Of a stretch of DNA of 64,000 bases, positions 47,643-57,347 are shown in pieces. Both the position numbers and the translations under genes were made by a program. Origin of the DNA: Roseomonas genomospecies 6 (lineage in GTDB: Bacteria > Pseudomonadota > Alphaproteobacteria > Azospirillales > Azospirillaceae); contig NZ_QOKW01000002.1 in NCBI RefSeq assembly GCF_008365375.1, positions 248,001 through 312,000 on the forward strand, given 5' to 3'. The notes under the pieces were generated by a model, which saw nothing but the letters and a program-made list of their open reading frames with translations, ran no database searches and was not told the DNA's origin. Each line of letters opens with the position of its first letter. Position 1 is the first letter of the stretch.

Positions 47643-48249
47643 CTGGCGCACTCCTTTCCTACATTTTTCATGATTAGTGGCTACGGATCAAAGATTGCGC
47701 AAAGCGCCATTCGCGTAAAGCGACATAAGCGAACGAAGTAGCAAATCCTGCACAGTGTTGTGCCCGCATCACATCATACTTTCTGGGTAAGCTGTGCGCC
47801 GGTGGCAAATCCGTTCGAATTTTACCTTTCCCGATCTCAGACGGGCATGGCAATCCGGAAAAGAACGGACGCTCCGCAACCGGCACGAATTCACCCGCTT
47901 ACTCTTCGGGCATAGACGCTGATCGAATATGGAAAACGACCGAGCGGCAGAAAGTCTCCAAAACCGCGCTCTACCCGAACCGGGTTCGGAGGAAATCAGA
48001 CGGAAGCAATTCAATCCATTGGTCATATGAGCATCGTCAAGAACATCCCGAGCCCTGGATAAACCTGATCTTTGAAAAGCGTGGCGCACTTGGCCCCCTC
48101 CGTCATCGGATTGTACGGATTGACCGACCGGACTGCTTCCTATATAGCCGCTTGACCCCTCGCCATTTCACAACCGCCGTCGCGCAGGGAAAAGGAGCGG
48201 CGCCGCGCATGGGAGGGTTTGAATGTCACGGTGAGACGGCAAATAACCC
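47643..48249. other. Gene-poor region before the chemotaxis-type fusion gene
   Basis: 607 bases of lower GC. Short open frames exist on both strands but none has a ribosome binding site or family resemblance. It presumably holds promoters for the 81-residue gene (minus) and for the CheB-CheR fusion (plus). I could not fix either. Confidence 0.5.
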
Positions 48250-51200
48250 GTGAAGCCGTCCTTTTTTCCCGCAGAACCGAAGCACTCCGTGGAACCACAA
48301 GACAACGACCTTCCGACCACCGAAGACGCCGCGCGACCTCTTTCGAGGGCCGCGCCCGAATCTCCGACGGCGCAGGACGGGGAGGAGGACGGTGTCTCCG
48401 TCTACGGTCCCTATCCGGAAGGCGGGGAACGGGTCTGCTGCATCGTCGGCATCGGGGCGTCCGCCGGCGGGTTGGAAGCGCTCCAGCGCTTCTTCGACAA
48501 CGTGCCGGGGGACAGCGACCTTGCCTATGTGGTGGTCCAGCACCTGTCGCCCGTCCACAAGAGCCTGATGGTCGACCTGCTGGCCAAGCACACCGCCATG
48601 TCGGTGGTGCAGGCCGCCGACGGCGTGGCCGTGGAGCGCAACACCGTCTATCTTCTGCCCCCGGCAAAGCACCTGTCCATCGAGGACGGGCGGCTGCGCC
48701 TGACCGCAAAGGACGTGGGCGGCGGCATGAGCCTGCCCATCGACATCTTCTTCACCGCGCTGGCGAAGGACCAGGGGCCGCGGGCGATGGCCGTGGTGCT
48801 GTCCGGCACCGGCTCGGACGGAACGCGCGGTGTTCTGGCGATCAAGTCGGCGGGCGGCTTCGTCGCGGTGCAGGACCCCGAATCGGCGCAGTTCGACGGC
48901 ATGCCGCGCAGCGCGCTGGCCACCGGGCAGGTGGACGCGGTGACTCCCCCCGACCGGCTTCCGGCCTGCCTGATCGGGAACGCCCGCCGGGCCCTGTCCC
49001 GCAACCTGCCCGTCCCGCCCCGCCCGCAAGACCGCGACAACGACCCCCTGGCGCAGATCGTGGCGGCCATCCGTTCCGTCACCGGCGTGGATTTCTCGCA
49101 TTACAAGCTGGCGACCCTGCTGCGCCGGATCGAGCGGCGGATGCACACCGCCGGCCTCGATTCGATGAGCGACTACGCCGCGCTGCTGCGCCGGAACAGC
49201 GCCGAGACGGTCAGCCTCTACAAGGAGATGCTGATCGGCGTCACGCGCTTCTTCCGCGACGAGGGCGCCTTCGCCGCGCTGGCCGACAAGGTGGTCCCCA
49301 CCCTTCTGGCGAAGCGCAGCCCCACCGACATGGTGCGCGTGTGGGTCTGCGGCTGCGCCACGGGCGAGGAGGCCTACTCCATCGCCATCCTGTTCGCCGA
49401 GGCGCAGGAACGGATGGGCCGGTCCTTCGACGTCAAGATCTTCGCCACCGACATCGACCAGGACAGCATCGAGATCGCCAGCCTGGGCGAATACCCGCGC
49501 TCCATCGCCGAAGACGTGTCGCAGGAACGGCTGGCCCGCTACTTCACCGCCCGCGGCGACCATTACGTGGTGACGCGCGACATCCGCCGCATGGTGGTCT
49601 TCGCGGCCCACAACATCATGCGCGATCCGCCCTTCACCAAGATCGACTTGGTGAGTTGCCGGAACCTGCTGATCTATATGGACTCGCCGCTTCAGCGGAA
49701 GGTGCTCGGCCTGTTCCAGTACGCGCTGCGGCAGAGCGGTTTCCTGTTCCTGGGAACCAGCGAGACGCTGGGCGACCTGTCGGCGGAATTCCACGTCCTG
49801 GACAGCCGCAACAAGCTGTTCCAGAGCCTGCGCACGGGAACCCACCGGCTGTCGCGGCTGCTGGTTCCGACCGTCGCCGCCCCGGTGCACCGCCACGGCG
49901 ACGAGGCCATGTCGCAGGCGCAGGAGGAAGGGATCGCCATCGACGAGGCGATCTCGACGCTGATGCGGGCCTATGTGCCGCCCAGCCTTCTGGTCAACGA
50001 CCAGATGAACATCATGCATGTGTTCGGCGAGGCGTCGTCCATCCTGAAGGTTCCGGCGGGCGAGGCCACGCTGAACGCGCTGAAGCTGCTGCCCTCCTCG
50101 GTCTCCATGGTGGTCGGGACGGCGCTGACGCGGGCCTTCCGCTCCGGCGAGGAGTTCGCCCTGTCCAACATCCCGGTGAAGGACCGCGACGGGCTGCCCG
50201 CCGTCAGCCTGCGCGTGAAGCCCTTCGTCGCGCGCAAGACCGGACGGCGTTTCGCACTGATCGTGCTGGACCCCAGCGTCCCCACCCTGGCCCTGCCGGA
50301 CAGCGACTTCGACTTCGACACCGACACCGCGGAGCGCATCCGCGGGCTGGAGCAGGAGCTGGTGTCCCGCGGCGAGAACCTCCAGGCCACCATCGAGGAG
50401 CTGGAGACCGCCAACGAGGAACTCCAGGCGACCAACGAGGAGCTTCTCGCCTCCAACGAGGAATTGCAGAGCACCAACGAGGAGCTTCAGTCCGTCAACG
50501 AGGAGTTGTACTCCGTCAACGCCGAGTATCAGGCGAAGGTGGAGGAGCTGACGGAGGTCACCAACGACCTGGACAACCTGCTGCGCTCGACGGAGATCGG
50601 CACGGTCTTCCTGGACAGCGGCATGGTGATCCGGCGCTTCACCCCGGCGGCCGCCCGCTTCATCAACATCATCCCGCGCGACGTCGGGCGGTCGATCACC
50701 CACCTGTCCACCAACATCGACTATCCGGAGTTCCTCAAGGACATCGAGACGGTGTTCCGCGACCACAGCCCCGTGGAACGGCACGTTCCCGTGCGCGGCG
50801 ACCGCTGGATTCAGACCCGCATCCTTCCCTACCTGACCGAGAAGAACGAGGTGGCCGGCGTGGTCGTCACCTTCGTGGACGTCACCGCGGCGAAGGCGGC
50901 GGCGGAGCAGCTCCAGACCGTGCTGAACAGCCTGCCGGAGCATGTCGCGGTCATCGATTCCAACGGCGCCATCACCATGGTCAACCACGCCTGGCGCGTG
51001 TTCGGCGAGAAGAATGGGGCACCGGCGCTGGAACGTTGCGGTCCGGGTACCAATTATCTTGATGTCTGCAACGCCGGGGAAGGAACCGAAGGCGAAGACA
51101 TCGCCCGTGCCGTGAACGACGGGCTGCGCCGGATACTGGCCGGCGAGACCGACCAGTTCACGATCGAATACCCTTGTCATTCCGACAAGGAGGAGCGCTG

Positions 51201-51372
51201 GTTCATGATGCATGCGTGCCGTCTGGCCGGACTGTCGGGGGGAGCGGTGGTCAGCCACATCGACATCACCAACCGGAAGCGGATGGAACTGCGCGCGAGC
51301 GGGCGGCGGAACGGCCAGAAGACGCAAGGCGGCCTTACCGACCGAAACACGGCGGCCGGGGGCGCGGCGTGA
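48250..51372 (+). CDS. CheB-CheR-PAS fusion protein
   Basis: Large signalling protein (1040 aa). An N-terminal CheB methylesterase-like domain (about 62-245) has the triad positions S71 (GIGASAGG), H98 (VVQHLSP) and D190 (GTGSDG) but no receiver domain. A CheR part (about 268-530) has SAM motif [17 protein letters not shown] (364-380) and [10 protein letters not shown] (469-478). A long coiled coil with repeated EELxxxNEELxx units follows (about 700-775), then two PAS-type domains. Such fusions accompany histidine kinases rather than classical chemotaxis. The start is GTG 48250 with a weak ribosome binding site. It overlaps the kinase gene downstream as GTGA. Confidence 0.9.
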   Translation: MKPSFFPAEPKHSVEPQDNDLPTTEDAARPLSRAAPESPTAQDGEEDGVSVYGPYPEGGERVCCIVGIGASAGGLEALQRFFDNVPGDSDLAYVVVQHLSPVHKSLMVDLLAKHTAMSVVQAADGVAVERNTVYLLPPAKHLSIEDGRLRLTAKDVGGGMSLPIDIFFTALAKDQGPRAMAVVLSGTGSDGTRGVLAIKSAGGFVAVQDPESAQFDGMPRSALATGQVDAVTPPDRLPACLIGNARRALSRNLPVPPRPQDRDNDPLAQIVAAIRSVTGVDFSHYKLATLLRRIERRMHTAGLDSMSDYAALLRRNSAETVSLYKEMLIGVTRFFRDEGAFAALADKVVPTLLAKRSPTDMVRVWVCGCATGEEAYSIAILFAEAQERMGRSFDVKIFATDIDQDSIEIASLGEYPRSIAEDVSQERLARYFTARGDHYVVTRDIRRMVVFAAHNIMRDPPFTKIDLVSCRNLLIYMDSPLQRKVLGLFQYALRQSGFLFLGTSETLGDLSAEFHVLDSRNKLFQSLRTGTHRLSRLLVPTVAAPVHRHGDEAMSQAQEEGIAIDEAISTLMRAYVPPSLLVNDQMNIMHVFGEASSILKVPAGEATLNALKLLPSSVSMVVGTALTRAFRSGEEFALSNIPVKDRDGLPAVSLRVKPFVARKTGRRFALIVLDPSVPTLALPDSDFDFDTDTAERIRGLEQELVSRGENLQATIEELETANEELQATNEELLASNEELQSTNEELQSVNEELYSVNAEYQAKVEELTEVTNDLDNLLRSTEIGTVFLDSGMVIRRFTPAAARFINIIPRDVGRSITHLSTNIDYPEFLKDIETVFRDHSPVERHVPVRGDRWIQTRILPYLTEKNEVAGVVVTFVDVTAAKAAAEQLQTVLNSLPEHVAVIDSNGAITMVNHAWRVFGEKNGAPALERCGPGTNYLDVCNAGEGTEGEDIARAVNDGLRRILAGETDQFTIEYPCHSDKEERWFMMHACRLAGLSGGAVVSHIDITNRKRMELRASGRRNGQKTQGGLTDRNTAAGGAA

Positions 51373-53903
51373 ACGGATTCCGGAACGAACGGCTTCGCAA
51401 GCGCGCGGAACAGGCTCTCAACTCGGGCGGCTTCGAAGGGGCGGAGGTTTCGGCGACCACGCTCAAGGAGGTCCTGCACGAGCTGTACGTGCATCAGGCC
51501 GAGCTGGAAATCCAGAACGAGGAACTGCGCACCGCCCAGCAGGCCCTGGAAGCCTCGCGCATCCAGTATCTCCAGCTTTTCCAGTCGGTGCCGCTGGCCT
51601 GCTTCACCGTCAACGCCATGGGCATCGTCTGCGAGGCCAACGCCGCCGCGGAGCGGCAGTTCGGCCTGCCGCTGCGCCGGCTGAAGGGCCGCCCGCTGAC
51701 CCTCATGGTGGAATCGCTGGACCACGGGCGCCTGTTCACGGCGCTGTCCCGGCTGCGCGATTCCGGGCAATGGACGCGCCAGGAATACGCCTTCGTCGGC
51801 GCCCACAGCGCCATCGACGGCCTGACCGACGCCCGGATGGTCGAGTTGGACGACGCCGACAAGGGCGACGTCCTTCTGACCATCACCGACGTGACGGAGC
51901 GCAACGTCTGGGTCGGTGAGCTTCAGAACGCCCGCGACGAGGCGGAGCGCACCCGCGCCGCCTATCACCACATCCTTCAGGCGGTGGCGGACGGCATTTG
52001 CGGCCTGGATGCCAATGGCGCCATCACCTTCGTGAACGCCGCCGGCCAGTCGATGACCGGTTTCGGCGCGTCCGAACTGGTCGGGCGCGGCTTCGACATC
52101 CTGGCCGGCGGTGCGTCGGACGGCGCGCGGCGCGCGGTAACGCTGTCGCTGGCCGACGGGCAGGTCCGGCAGGTGGCGGACGGACGCCTGCGGCGGCAGG
52201 GCGGCGAGGATGTCGTGGCGGAGATGACCGTATCCCCGATCCTTCAGAACGGGGCGATCACCGGAGCGGTGGTGGCCTTCCGCGACGTCACCGCCCGCCG
52301 CGCGGCGGAACTGGCCCTGGCGGAGAGCGAACGGCGGCACCGAACGCTCGTGCAGTCCCTGTCCGAAGGGCTGGCGATGCGGTCGGTGGACGGCACGGTG
52401 ATGGTCGCCAACGCCATGGCGGAGCGGCTGATGGCCGGACCGGCGGGCATCCTGCTCGACCCCCGCGCCCGCCCCTACGAAAGCCGGACTCCGGGCGACC
52501 GGAAGGGGCGCGCGGCCCAGCGGCGCTTCATCGGCGCGGACGGCGCCCGCCTGACCGGACCGCCGCCCGCCGCCCGGGCGGTGGACAGCGGGAAGCCGGT
52601 CGTCGAACAGATCATCGGAATCGCCGACGGAGACGGCGCGGGGGCTTCCACCCGCTGGCTGCGCGTGTCCAGCCACCCTGTGCCGGGCGCCGACGGGCGG
52701 CCCGAGGCGGTGGTCTCCAGCGTCACCGACATCTCCGCCATCAAGTCGATGGAGCGCGACCTGAACGTGGCGCTGGACGCCAAGGAGCGCTTCATGGCGG
52801 CGGCCAGCCACGACCTGCGGCAGCCGGCCCAGGCCCTGACGCTGCTGTCCGGGCTGTTGCTGAAGGAGCCGATCCCGGAGGAGGCGCGCCGCATCGCGAT
52901 CCAGCTCCGCGACACCGTGACCTCGCTCGGCGGCCTGCTCGACTGCCTGCTGGACATTTCCAAGCTGGAGGCCGGGCTCGTCACCCCCCACACCACGCCG
53001 GTGGAGGTGGGGGTGATCATGGAGCGCCTTCACGGGGAATTCCGGGCGGTCGCCCTTTCCGCCGGCCTGACGCTGCGCACGGTGCCGGTGCGGCTGACCG
53101 CGAACACCGACGGCGGGCTTCTGGAACGGGTTCTGCGCAATCTGCTGACCAACGCCATCCGCTACACGCGGCAGGGCCGGGTCCTGTTCGGCGCGCGGCG
53201 GCGCGGCGGCGCCCTGCGGTTCGAGGTGTGGGACACCGGCATCGGCATTCCCGAGAACCAGCTCGACCGCATCTTCCAGGACTTCTACCAGATCGGCAAC
53301 GCCGCCCGCGACCGGCGGGAGGGCCTCGGCATGGGGCTCAGCATCGCGCGGCGCCTCGTCCACATGCTGGGCGGCACCATCGAGGTGACCTCGGCCCCGG
53401 GCAAGGGCTCCGGCTTCGCCGTCACCCTGCCGAAGGGCGCCATCCTGGACCAGCGGCACTGCGGCGATACGCTGGACGACGATTTCGCTTCGTCCGGCGG
53501 CGATGCGGACGGCGACGCCACCGTCCTGCTGGTCGAGGACGACGCGGTGATCCGCATGGCTCTGGGCCTGATGCTGGACGGCTGGGGCTACCGCGTGACG
53601 GAGGCCGGTTCGGTGGCGGAAGCCCTGGAACTGGTGGACGGCACGCTGGTGCCCGACCTCGTGCTGACCGACTACCGCCTGCCGGACGGCGACACCGGCC
53701 TGATGCTGATGGACACGCTGCGCCGCCGCTTCGGCCCCGACCTGCCGGGGGTGCTTCTGACGGGCGACACCTCCTCCGACCGGCTGCGCGAGGCCGCCGG
53801 GGCGCAATGCGCCCTGCTGCACAAGCCCATCCAACCCGACGACCTGCGCCGCACCGTGCGCACCAGCCTGGAGCAGCGCGACCGGGAGACGGAGCCGACG
53901 TAG
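51369..53903 (+). CDS. Hybrid histidine kinase with PAS domains and C-terminal receiver
   Basis: Cytoplasmic sensor kinase (844 aa) without membrane segments. A short coiled coil (about 35-65) is followed by PAS regions near 66-175, 197-310 and 322-455. HisKA contains ASHDLRQPAQAL with H481; the ATPase domain has N595 (N box), DTGIGIP (622-628) and GLGMGLSIA (652-660). The C-terminal receiver (about 717-835) has phosphoacceptor D768 in LVLTDYR and K819 in LLHKP. The HDLRQP variant belongs to the HWE-distinct group often linked to CheB-CheR fusions. The GTG start overlaps the preceding stop (GTGA), so both proteins are made together. Confidence 0.92.
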   Translation: MNGFRNERLRKRAEQALNSGGFEGAEVSATTLKEVLHELYVHQAELEIQNEELRTAQQALEASRIQYLQLFQSVPLACFTVNAMGIVCEANAAAERQFGLPLRRLKGRPLTLMVESLDHGRLFTALSRLRDSGQWTRQEYAFVGAHSAIDGLTDARMVELDDADKGDVLLTITDVTERNVWVGELQNARDEAERTRAAYHHILQAVADGICGLDANGAITFVNAAGQSMTGFGASELVGRGFDILAGGASDGARRAVTLSLADGQVRQVADGRLRRQGGEDVVAEMTVSPILQNGAITGAVVAFRDVTARRAAELALAESERRHRTLVQSLSEGLAMRSVDGTVMVANAMAERLMAGPAGILLDPRARPYESRTPGDRKGRAAQRRFIGADGARLTGPPPAARAVDSGKPVVEQIIGIADGDGAGASTRWLRVSSHPVPGADGRPEAVVSSVTDISAIKSMERDLNVALDAKERFMAAASHDLRQPAQALTLLSGLLLKEPIPEEARRIAIQLRDTVTSLGGLLDCLLDISKLEAGLVTPHTTPVEVGVIMERLHGEFRAVALSAGLTLRTVPVRLTANTDGGLLERVLRNLLTNAIRYTRQGRVLFGARRRGGALRFEVWDTGIGIPENQLDRIFQDFYQIGNAARDRREGLGMGLSIARRLVHMLGGTIEVTSAPGKGSGFAVTLPKGAILDQRHCGDTLDDDFASSGGDADGDATVLLVEDDAVIRMALGLMLDGWGYRVTEAGSVAEALELVDGTLVPDLVLTDYRLPDGDTGLMLMDTLRRRFGPDLPGVLLTGDTSSDRLREAAGAQCALLHKPIQPDDLRRTVRTSLEQRDRETEPT

Positions 53904-53906
53904 CTG

Positions 53907-53990
53907 GCGTAGCGGCGGCCTTGCCCCCACCCTAACCCTCCCCTGCGAAGCGGGGGAGGGTTAGGGTGGGGGCCTTGGCCGCCGCTACGC
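53907..53990. repeat. 84-base extended palindrome
   Basis: Inner arms of 21 bp (53923-53943 with 53953-53973, 9-base loop) are extended by outer arms of 14 bp (53907-53920 with 53977-53990) across a small internal loop. It fills the gap between the kinase stop (53903) and the TAA of the convergent gene (53991). The inner sequence CCCCCACCCTAACCCTCCCC belongs to the style of GC-rich palindromes seen elsewhere here. It can serve as a two-way terminator. Confidence 0.9.
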
Positions 53991-54203
53991 TTAAGGACGC
54001 TCCAAATCCGCCTGGGTGGCGCGCTTCAGATGGTTCAGCCGGTCCTCCGCGTCGTTGCGGGCGTAGGGGCCCTCCACGTCCATGCCGAAGCTGACGTAGA
54101 AGCCATCGGCCTGGGCGATGTGGGTTCCGACGGGCAGATACTCGTCCGTTGGCTCGTCGTTGCCGACGATCGCGCCGTTCCGGATTTCCACGATGTGCGC
54201 CAT
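53991..54203 (-). CDS. Unrecognised 70-residue protein
   Basis: Small soluble protein starting MAHIVEIRNGAIVGNDEPT, with beta-type segments (LPVGTHIAQADGFYVSFGMD) and a helical charged end (AEDRLNHLKRATQAD). ATG 54203 with GGAG close upstream is preferred over longer forms. I do not recognise the family. Codon use resembles the neighbours. It is separated by 69 bases from the FetB-like gene upstream on the same strand. Confidence 0.6.
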   Translation of the reverse strand: MAHIVEIRNGAIVGNDEPTDEYLPVGTHIAQADGFYVSFGMDVEGPYARNDAEDRLNHLKRATQADLERP

Positions 54204-54272
54204 GCTCCGCGCCCCCCGTCGCCAATGCTGGGTACCAATCGGGTTCAACCGCGGCGAGCCCGTCCGGGTTCC

Positions 54273-55076
54273 TTACGCCCCGCTCCGCCGCACCAGCCGG
54301 TCGAGCCGCAGCCGGTGCCGCCGGTCGCTGAGCCGCCGCACCGTCGCCAGCGCCGCCGCCAGGACGCCCAGCCCCGTGGCGCCGGAAATCAGGAACATGA
54401 TGAGGATCTGGTACTTCACGGCCTCCCCCGGATCGACGCCGGACAGGATTTGGCCGGTCATCATGCCCGGCAGGGCCACCACCCCCATGGCCGCCATGCC
54501 GTTGACCGTGGGCATCAGCGCCGTGCGCAGCGCGTGGCGCAGCACGGGACGCAGGGCCACCCAGCGGGTGCGGCCCAGCGCGAGCTGCGCCTCGATGGCG
54601 GACCGCTCCCGCGCCGCCGCCGTCAGCGTGTGAAGCGCCAGCCCCACCCCGCTCATCGCGTTGCCCAGCACCATGCCCAGCATCGGAATGGCGTAGCGCG
54701 CGTCCCACCAGGGGTCGGGCCGGACCGCCGTGGACAGGCCCAGCAGCAGGACGATCCCCGCCGCCGCCCCCATCGCCCCGGTGCCGATGCCGTAGGCCCA
54801 CCAGCCGGCCAGCCGCCGTTCCTGCCGGGCCATCGTCTCCTGACCGGCGAACAGCAGCATGACCAGCGCCGCGCCCAGGGTCAGCCAGGGCGATTCCAGG
54901 GCGAACAGCCGGGTCAGCACCAGCCCGACCAGGGAAAGCTGAACCACCATCCGCATCGACGCCACCGCCAGGGGCCGCGCCAGCCCCAACGCCAGGGCCG
55001 TGGACAGGCCCCCGTTGACCAGCAGGAGCAGCGCCGCGACGGCAAGGTCGGTGTAGTGAAGGGAAATCAGCGGCAT
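54273..55076 (-). CDS. fetB: ABC exporter permease, FetB/UPF0014 family
   Basis: Inner membrane permease (267 aa) with about seven helices. Family features include LSLVGLVLTRLF, the IPMLGMVLGNAMSGVGLAL stretch and ALPGMMTGQILSGVDP. With the ATPase upstream it forms a FetAB (YbbLM)-like exporter, linked in E. coli to iron efflux and oxidative stress resistance. The ATG overlaps the ATPase stop, so they are translationally coupled. The substrate is inferred from family only. Confidence 0.85.
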   Translation of the reverse strand: MPLISLHYTDLAVAALLLLVNGGLSTALALGLARPLAVASMRMVVQLSLVGLVLTRLFALESPWLTLGAALVMLLFAGQETMARQERRLAGWWAYGIGTGAMGAAAGIVLLLGLSTAVRPDPWWDARYAIPMLGMVLGNAMSGVGLALHTLTAAARERSAIEAQLALGRTRWVALRPVLRHALRTALMPTVNGMAAMGVVALPGMMTGQILSGVDPGEAVKYQILIMFLISGATGLGVLAAALATVRRLSDRRHRLRLDRLVRRSGA

Positions 55077-55669
55077 CACACCCCGTCCGTCACCACACCG
55101 CCGCTCACCAGCAGGTGCCGGTGCGCCAGCCGGGCGGCCTGCTCGGGCGAATGGGTGACGATCAGCACCCCGGCCCCGCGCGCCAGTTCGCCGCGCAGAA
55201 GCGCCTCCACCCGCTCCGTCGCCTCCGCGTCCAGCGGGCCGGTCGGCTCGTCGAGCAGAAGCACCTCCGGCCCCTGCACCAGCGCGCGGACCAGGGCGAG
55301 CCTCTGCCGTTCTCCCGTGGACAGGCGGGCGACGGGCCACTCCATCACCTCCCACGGCAGCCCCAGTTCCCCGGCGAGCGCGGCGGCGCGGTCCGGCTCC
55401 GCGAAATGGGCGCCCACCCGGTCCTCCCACCAGCCCGACTCCGCGGCGACGTAGGTCACCCGGCGGCGCCAGAGCGGAGCGGGCAGATCCTCCCGCAGGA
55501 CGCCGTTCAGCCGCACCTCTCCGTCCGAGGGGTCGAGGTCGGCCAGGGCGCGCAGAAGCACGGACTTCCCCGAGCCGGACTTCCCCCGCACGGCCACGCA
55601 TTCCCCGGCCTCCAGCCGGAAGGAGGCGGGCTTCAGCACGCGGGTGGACAGATTGCGTACGGTCAGCAT
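55076..55669 (-). CDS. fetA: ABC transporter ATPase, FetA-like
   Basis: Short ATP-binding subunit (197 aa). Walker A GKSGSGKSVLLRAL, signature LSTGERQRLALVRAL, Walker B VLLLDEPTGPLD and switch histidine in VTHSPEQ are all intact. The protein is shorter than typical ABC ATPases, as YbbL/FetA proteins are. It is the first gene of the pair; the second overlaps its stop. ATG 55669. Confidence 0.85.
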   Translation of the reverse strand: MLTVRNLSTRVLKPASFRLEAGECVAVRGKSGSGKSVLLRALADLDPSDGEVRLNGVLREDLPAPLWRRRVTYVAAESGWWEDRVGAHFAEPDRAAALAGELGLPWEVMEWPVARLSTGERQRLALVRALVQGPEVLLLDEPTGPLDAEATERVEALLRGELARGAGVLIVTHSPEQAARLAHRHLLVSGGVVTDGV

Positions 55670-55795
55670 GGGCCGATGGCGACTATTTCGGAAAGGCGGC
55701 GGGGAGATTAGCAGCCATCCGCGGCGGAGTCCTTGCGCGGAGCGTCCCGGGGGCTATGGTACGCCCCACCGTTTATTCCGGCCCGAACCGAGACC

Positions 55796-57328
55796 ATGAC
55801 CGACGCCTCCAACGAGCACGCCGTCTTCACCCACCGCGAGATCATGCGGGTGTTCAGCGGCGTGGCGCTCGCCATGCTGATGGCGGCGATGGACCAGACC
55901 ATCGTCGCAACGGCCCTGCCGACCATGGCCCACGACCTGGGAAGCCTGGAAAACCTGCCCTGGGTGGTCACCGCCTATCTGCTGGCCTCCACCTCCACCA
56001 CGCCGATCTACGGCAAGCTGAGCGACCTCTATGGGCGCAAGCGGGTGCTCCAGGTGGCGATCTTCCTGTTCCTGGTCGGGTCGGTGCTGTGCGCGCTGGC
56101 GCAGAGCATGGGGCAGCTCATCCTGTTCCGCGCCATCCAGGGACTCGGCGGCGGCGGCCTGATGGCGCTGGCCTTCACCATCATCGGCGACGTGGTGGCC
56201 CCGCGGGAGCGCGGGCGCTACCAGGGCTACATCGGCGGCATCTTCGCCCTGTCCAGCGTGGCCGGGCCGCTGTTGGGCGGCGTCTTCACGGAATCGCTGA
56301 GCTGGCACTGGATCTTCCTGATCAACCTGCCGATCGGCGCCGCCGCCCTGCTGATGACCAGCCGGGCGCTGGACCGCCTGCCCGCCGGGCGGGCGCAGCC
56401 GAGCATCGACTATGTGGGCGCGGCGCTGCTGATGGGCACGGTGACGTCCCTGCTGTTCGTGGTGTCGCGCGCCGGGATCGCCCTGCCCTGGACCTCCCCC
56501 ACGATCCTCGGCTTGAGCGCGCTGGGCCTCGCGATGCTGGCAGTCTTCCTGTGGCACGAGCGGCGGGTGAAGGAACCGATCCTTCCGCTCCACCTGTTCC
56601 GGGAGCCGGTGGTGGCGGTCGCCAACCCGGTGGTCGCCGTGTCGGCCATGGTCCTGTTCGCGGGCATCGTCTATCTGCCCATGCGGTCGCAACTGGTCGC
56701 CGGGACCAGCGCCACCACCTCCGGCTTCCTGCTGCTGCCGATGGTGCTGGGCATGGTGCTGGGTGCCGGGGGCGGCGGACGGCTGATTTCCCGGTCCGGG
56801 CGCTACAAGGTCTTCCCGCTGACCGGGCTGGCGCTGGCCGCGGTGATGTATCTGGCGCTGGGGCTGTCGCCGACGGTGTCGGAAAGCGGGCTGTGGTCCA
56901 CGCTGATCCTGATCCCGCTGGGCATCGGGCTGGGACTGGTCATGCCGGTGATGACGGTCGCCGTCCAGAACGCGGTGGACCGGCGCGATCTCGGCGCCGC
57001 CACGGCCTCCGTGGGGTTCTTCCGCTCGCTCGGCGGGTCTGTGGGGGTGGCGGTGTTCGGCGCGGTCTTCGCCGCCGACGCGGAGGCCCGGCTGAACGCC
57101 GCCGGCCTACCCGGCATCAGCGGGCGCGAGGTGATGGAGCGCGGCCCCTCCGCCCTCTCCGGCCTGCCGCCCGCCGCCCGCGCCACCGCCCAATCGGTGT
57201 TCGAGCACGGCTTCTCCACCCTGTTCCTGCTGGCCGCCGGGCTGGCCGTGCTGTCCTTCGTGATGACCCTGTTCCTGAAGGAGCTTCCCCTGCGCTCCGC
57301 CGCGGACGTCAAGGTGGAGGCGGCGTGA
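55796..57328 (+). CDS. MFS drug efflux transporter, EmrB/QacA (DHA2) family
   Basis: Inner membrane proton antiporter (510 aa) with 14 predicted helices. Motif D1 (LMAAMDQTIVATALPTMAHDLG), motif A (GKLSDLYGRKRVLQ) and motif C-like GPLLGGVFTESLSWHWIFLIN mark the DHA2 group. ATG 55796; the frame remains open to 55733 without a better site. No EmrA-like adaptor or TetR gene is adjacent, so it is probably a stand-alone multidrug or solute exporter. The gene is convergent with the AI-2E family gene, 19 bases between stops. Confidence 0.9.
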   Translation: MTDASNEHAVFTHREIMRVFSGVALAMLMAAMDQTIVATALPTMAHDLGSLENLPWVVTAYLLASTSTTPIYGKLSDLYGRKRVLQVAIFLFLVGSVLCALAQSMGQLILFRAIQGLGGGGLMALAFTIIGDVVAPRERGRYQGYIGGIFALSSVAGPLLGGVFTESLSWHWIFLINLPIGAAALLMTSRALDRLPAGRAQPSIDYVGAALLMGTVTSLLFVVSRAGIALPWTSPTILGLSALGLAMLAVFLWHERRVKEPILPLHLFREPVVAVANPVVAVSAMVLFAGIVYLPMRSQLVAGTSATTSGFLLLPMVLGMVLGAGGGGRLISRSGRYKVFPLTGLALAAVMYLALGLSPTVSESGLWSTLILIPLGIGLGLVMPVMTVAVQNAVDRRDLGAATASVGFFRSLGGSVGVAVFGAVFAADAEARLNAAGLPGISGREVMERGPSALSGLPPAARATAQSVFEHGFSTLFLLAAGLAVLSFVMTLFLKELPLRSAADVKVEAA

Positions 57329-57347
57329 CCGCCCTCATTCCTGGTCC

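Noticed and set aside
47674..48089. Two short overlapping minus-strand frames (70 and 106 codons)
   Set aside because: No ribosome binding site, no family resemblance and heavy mutual overlap; they look like chance open frames.
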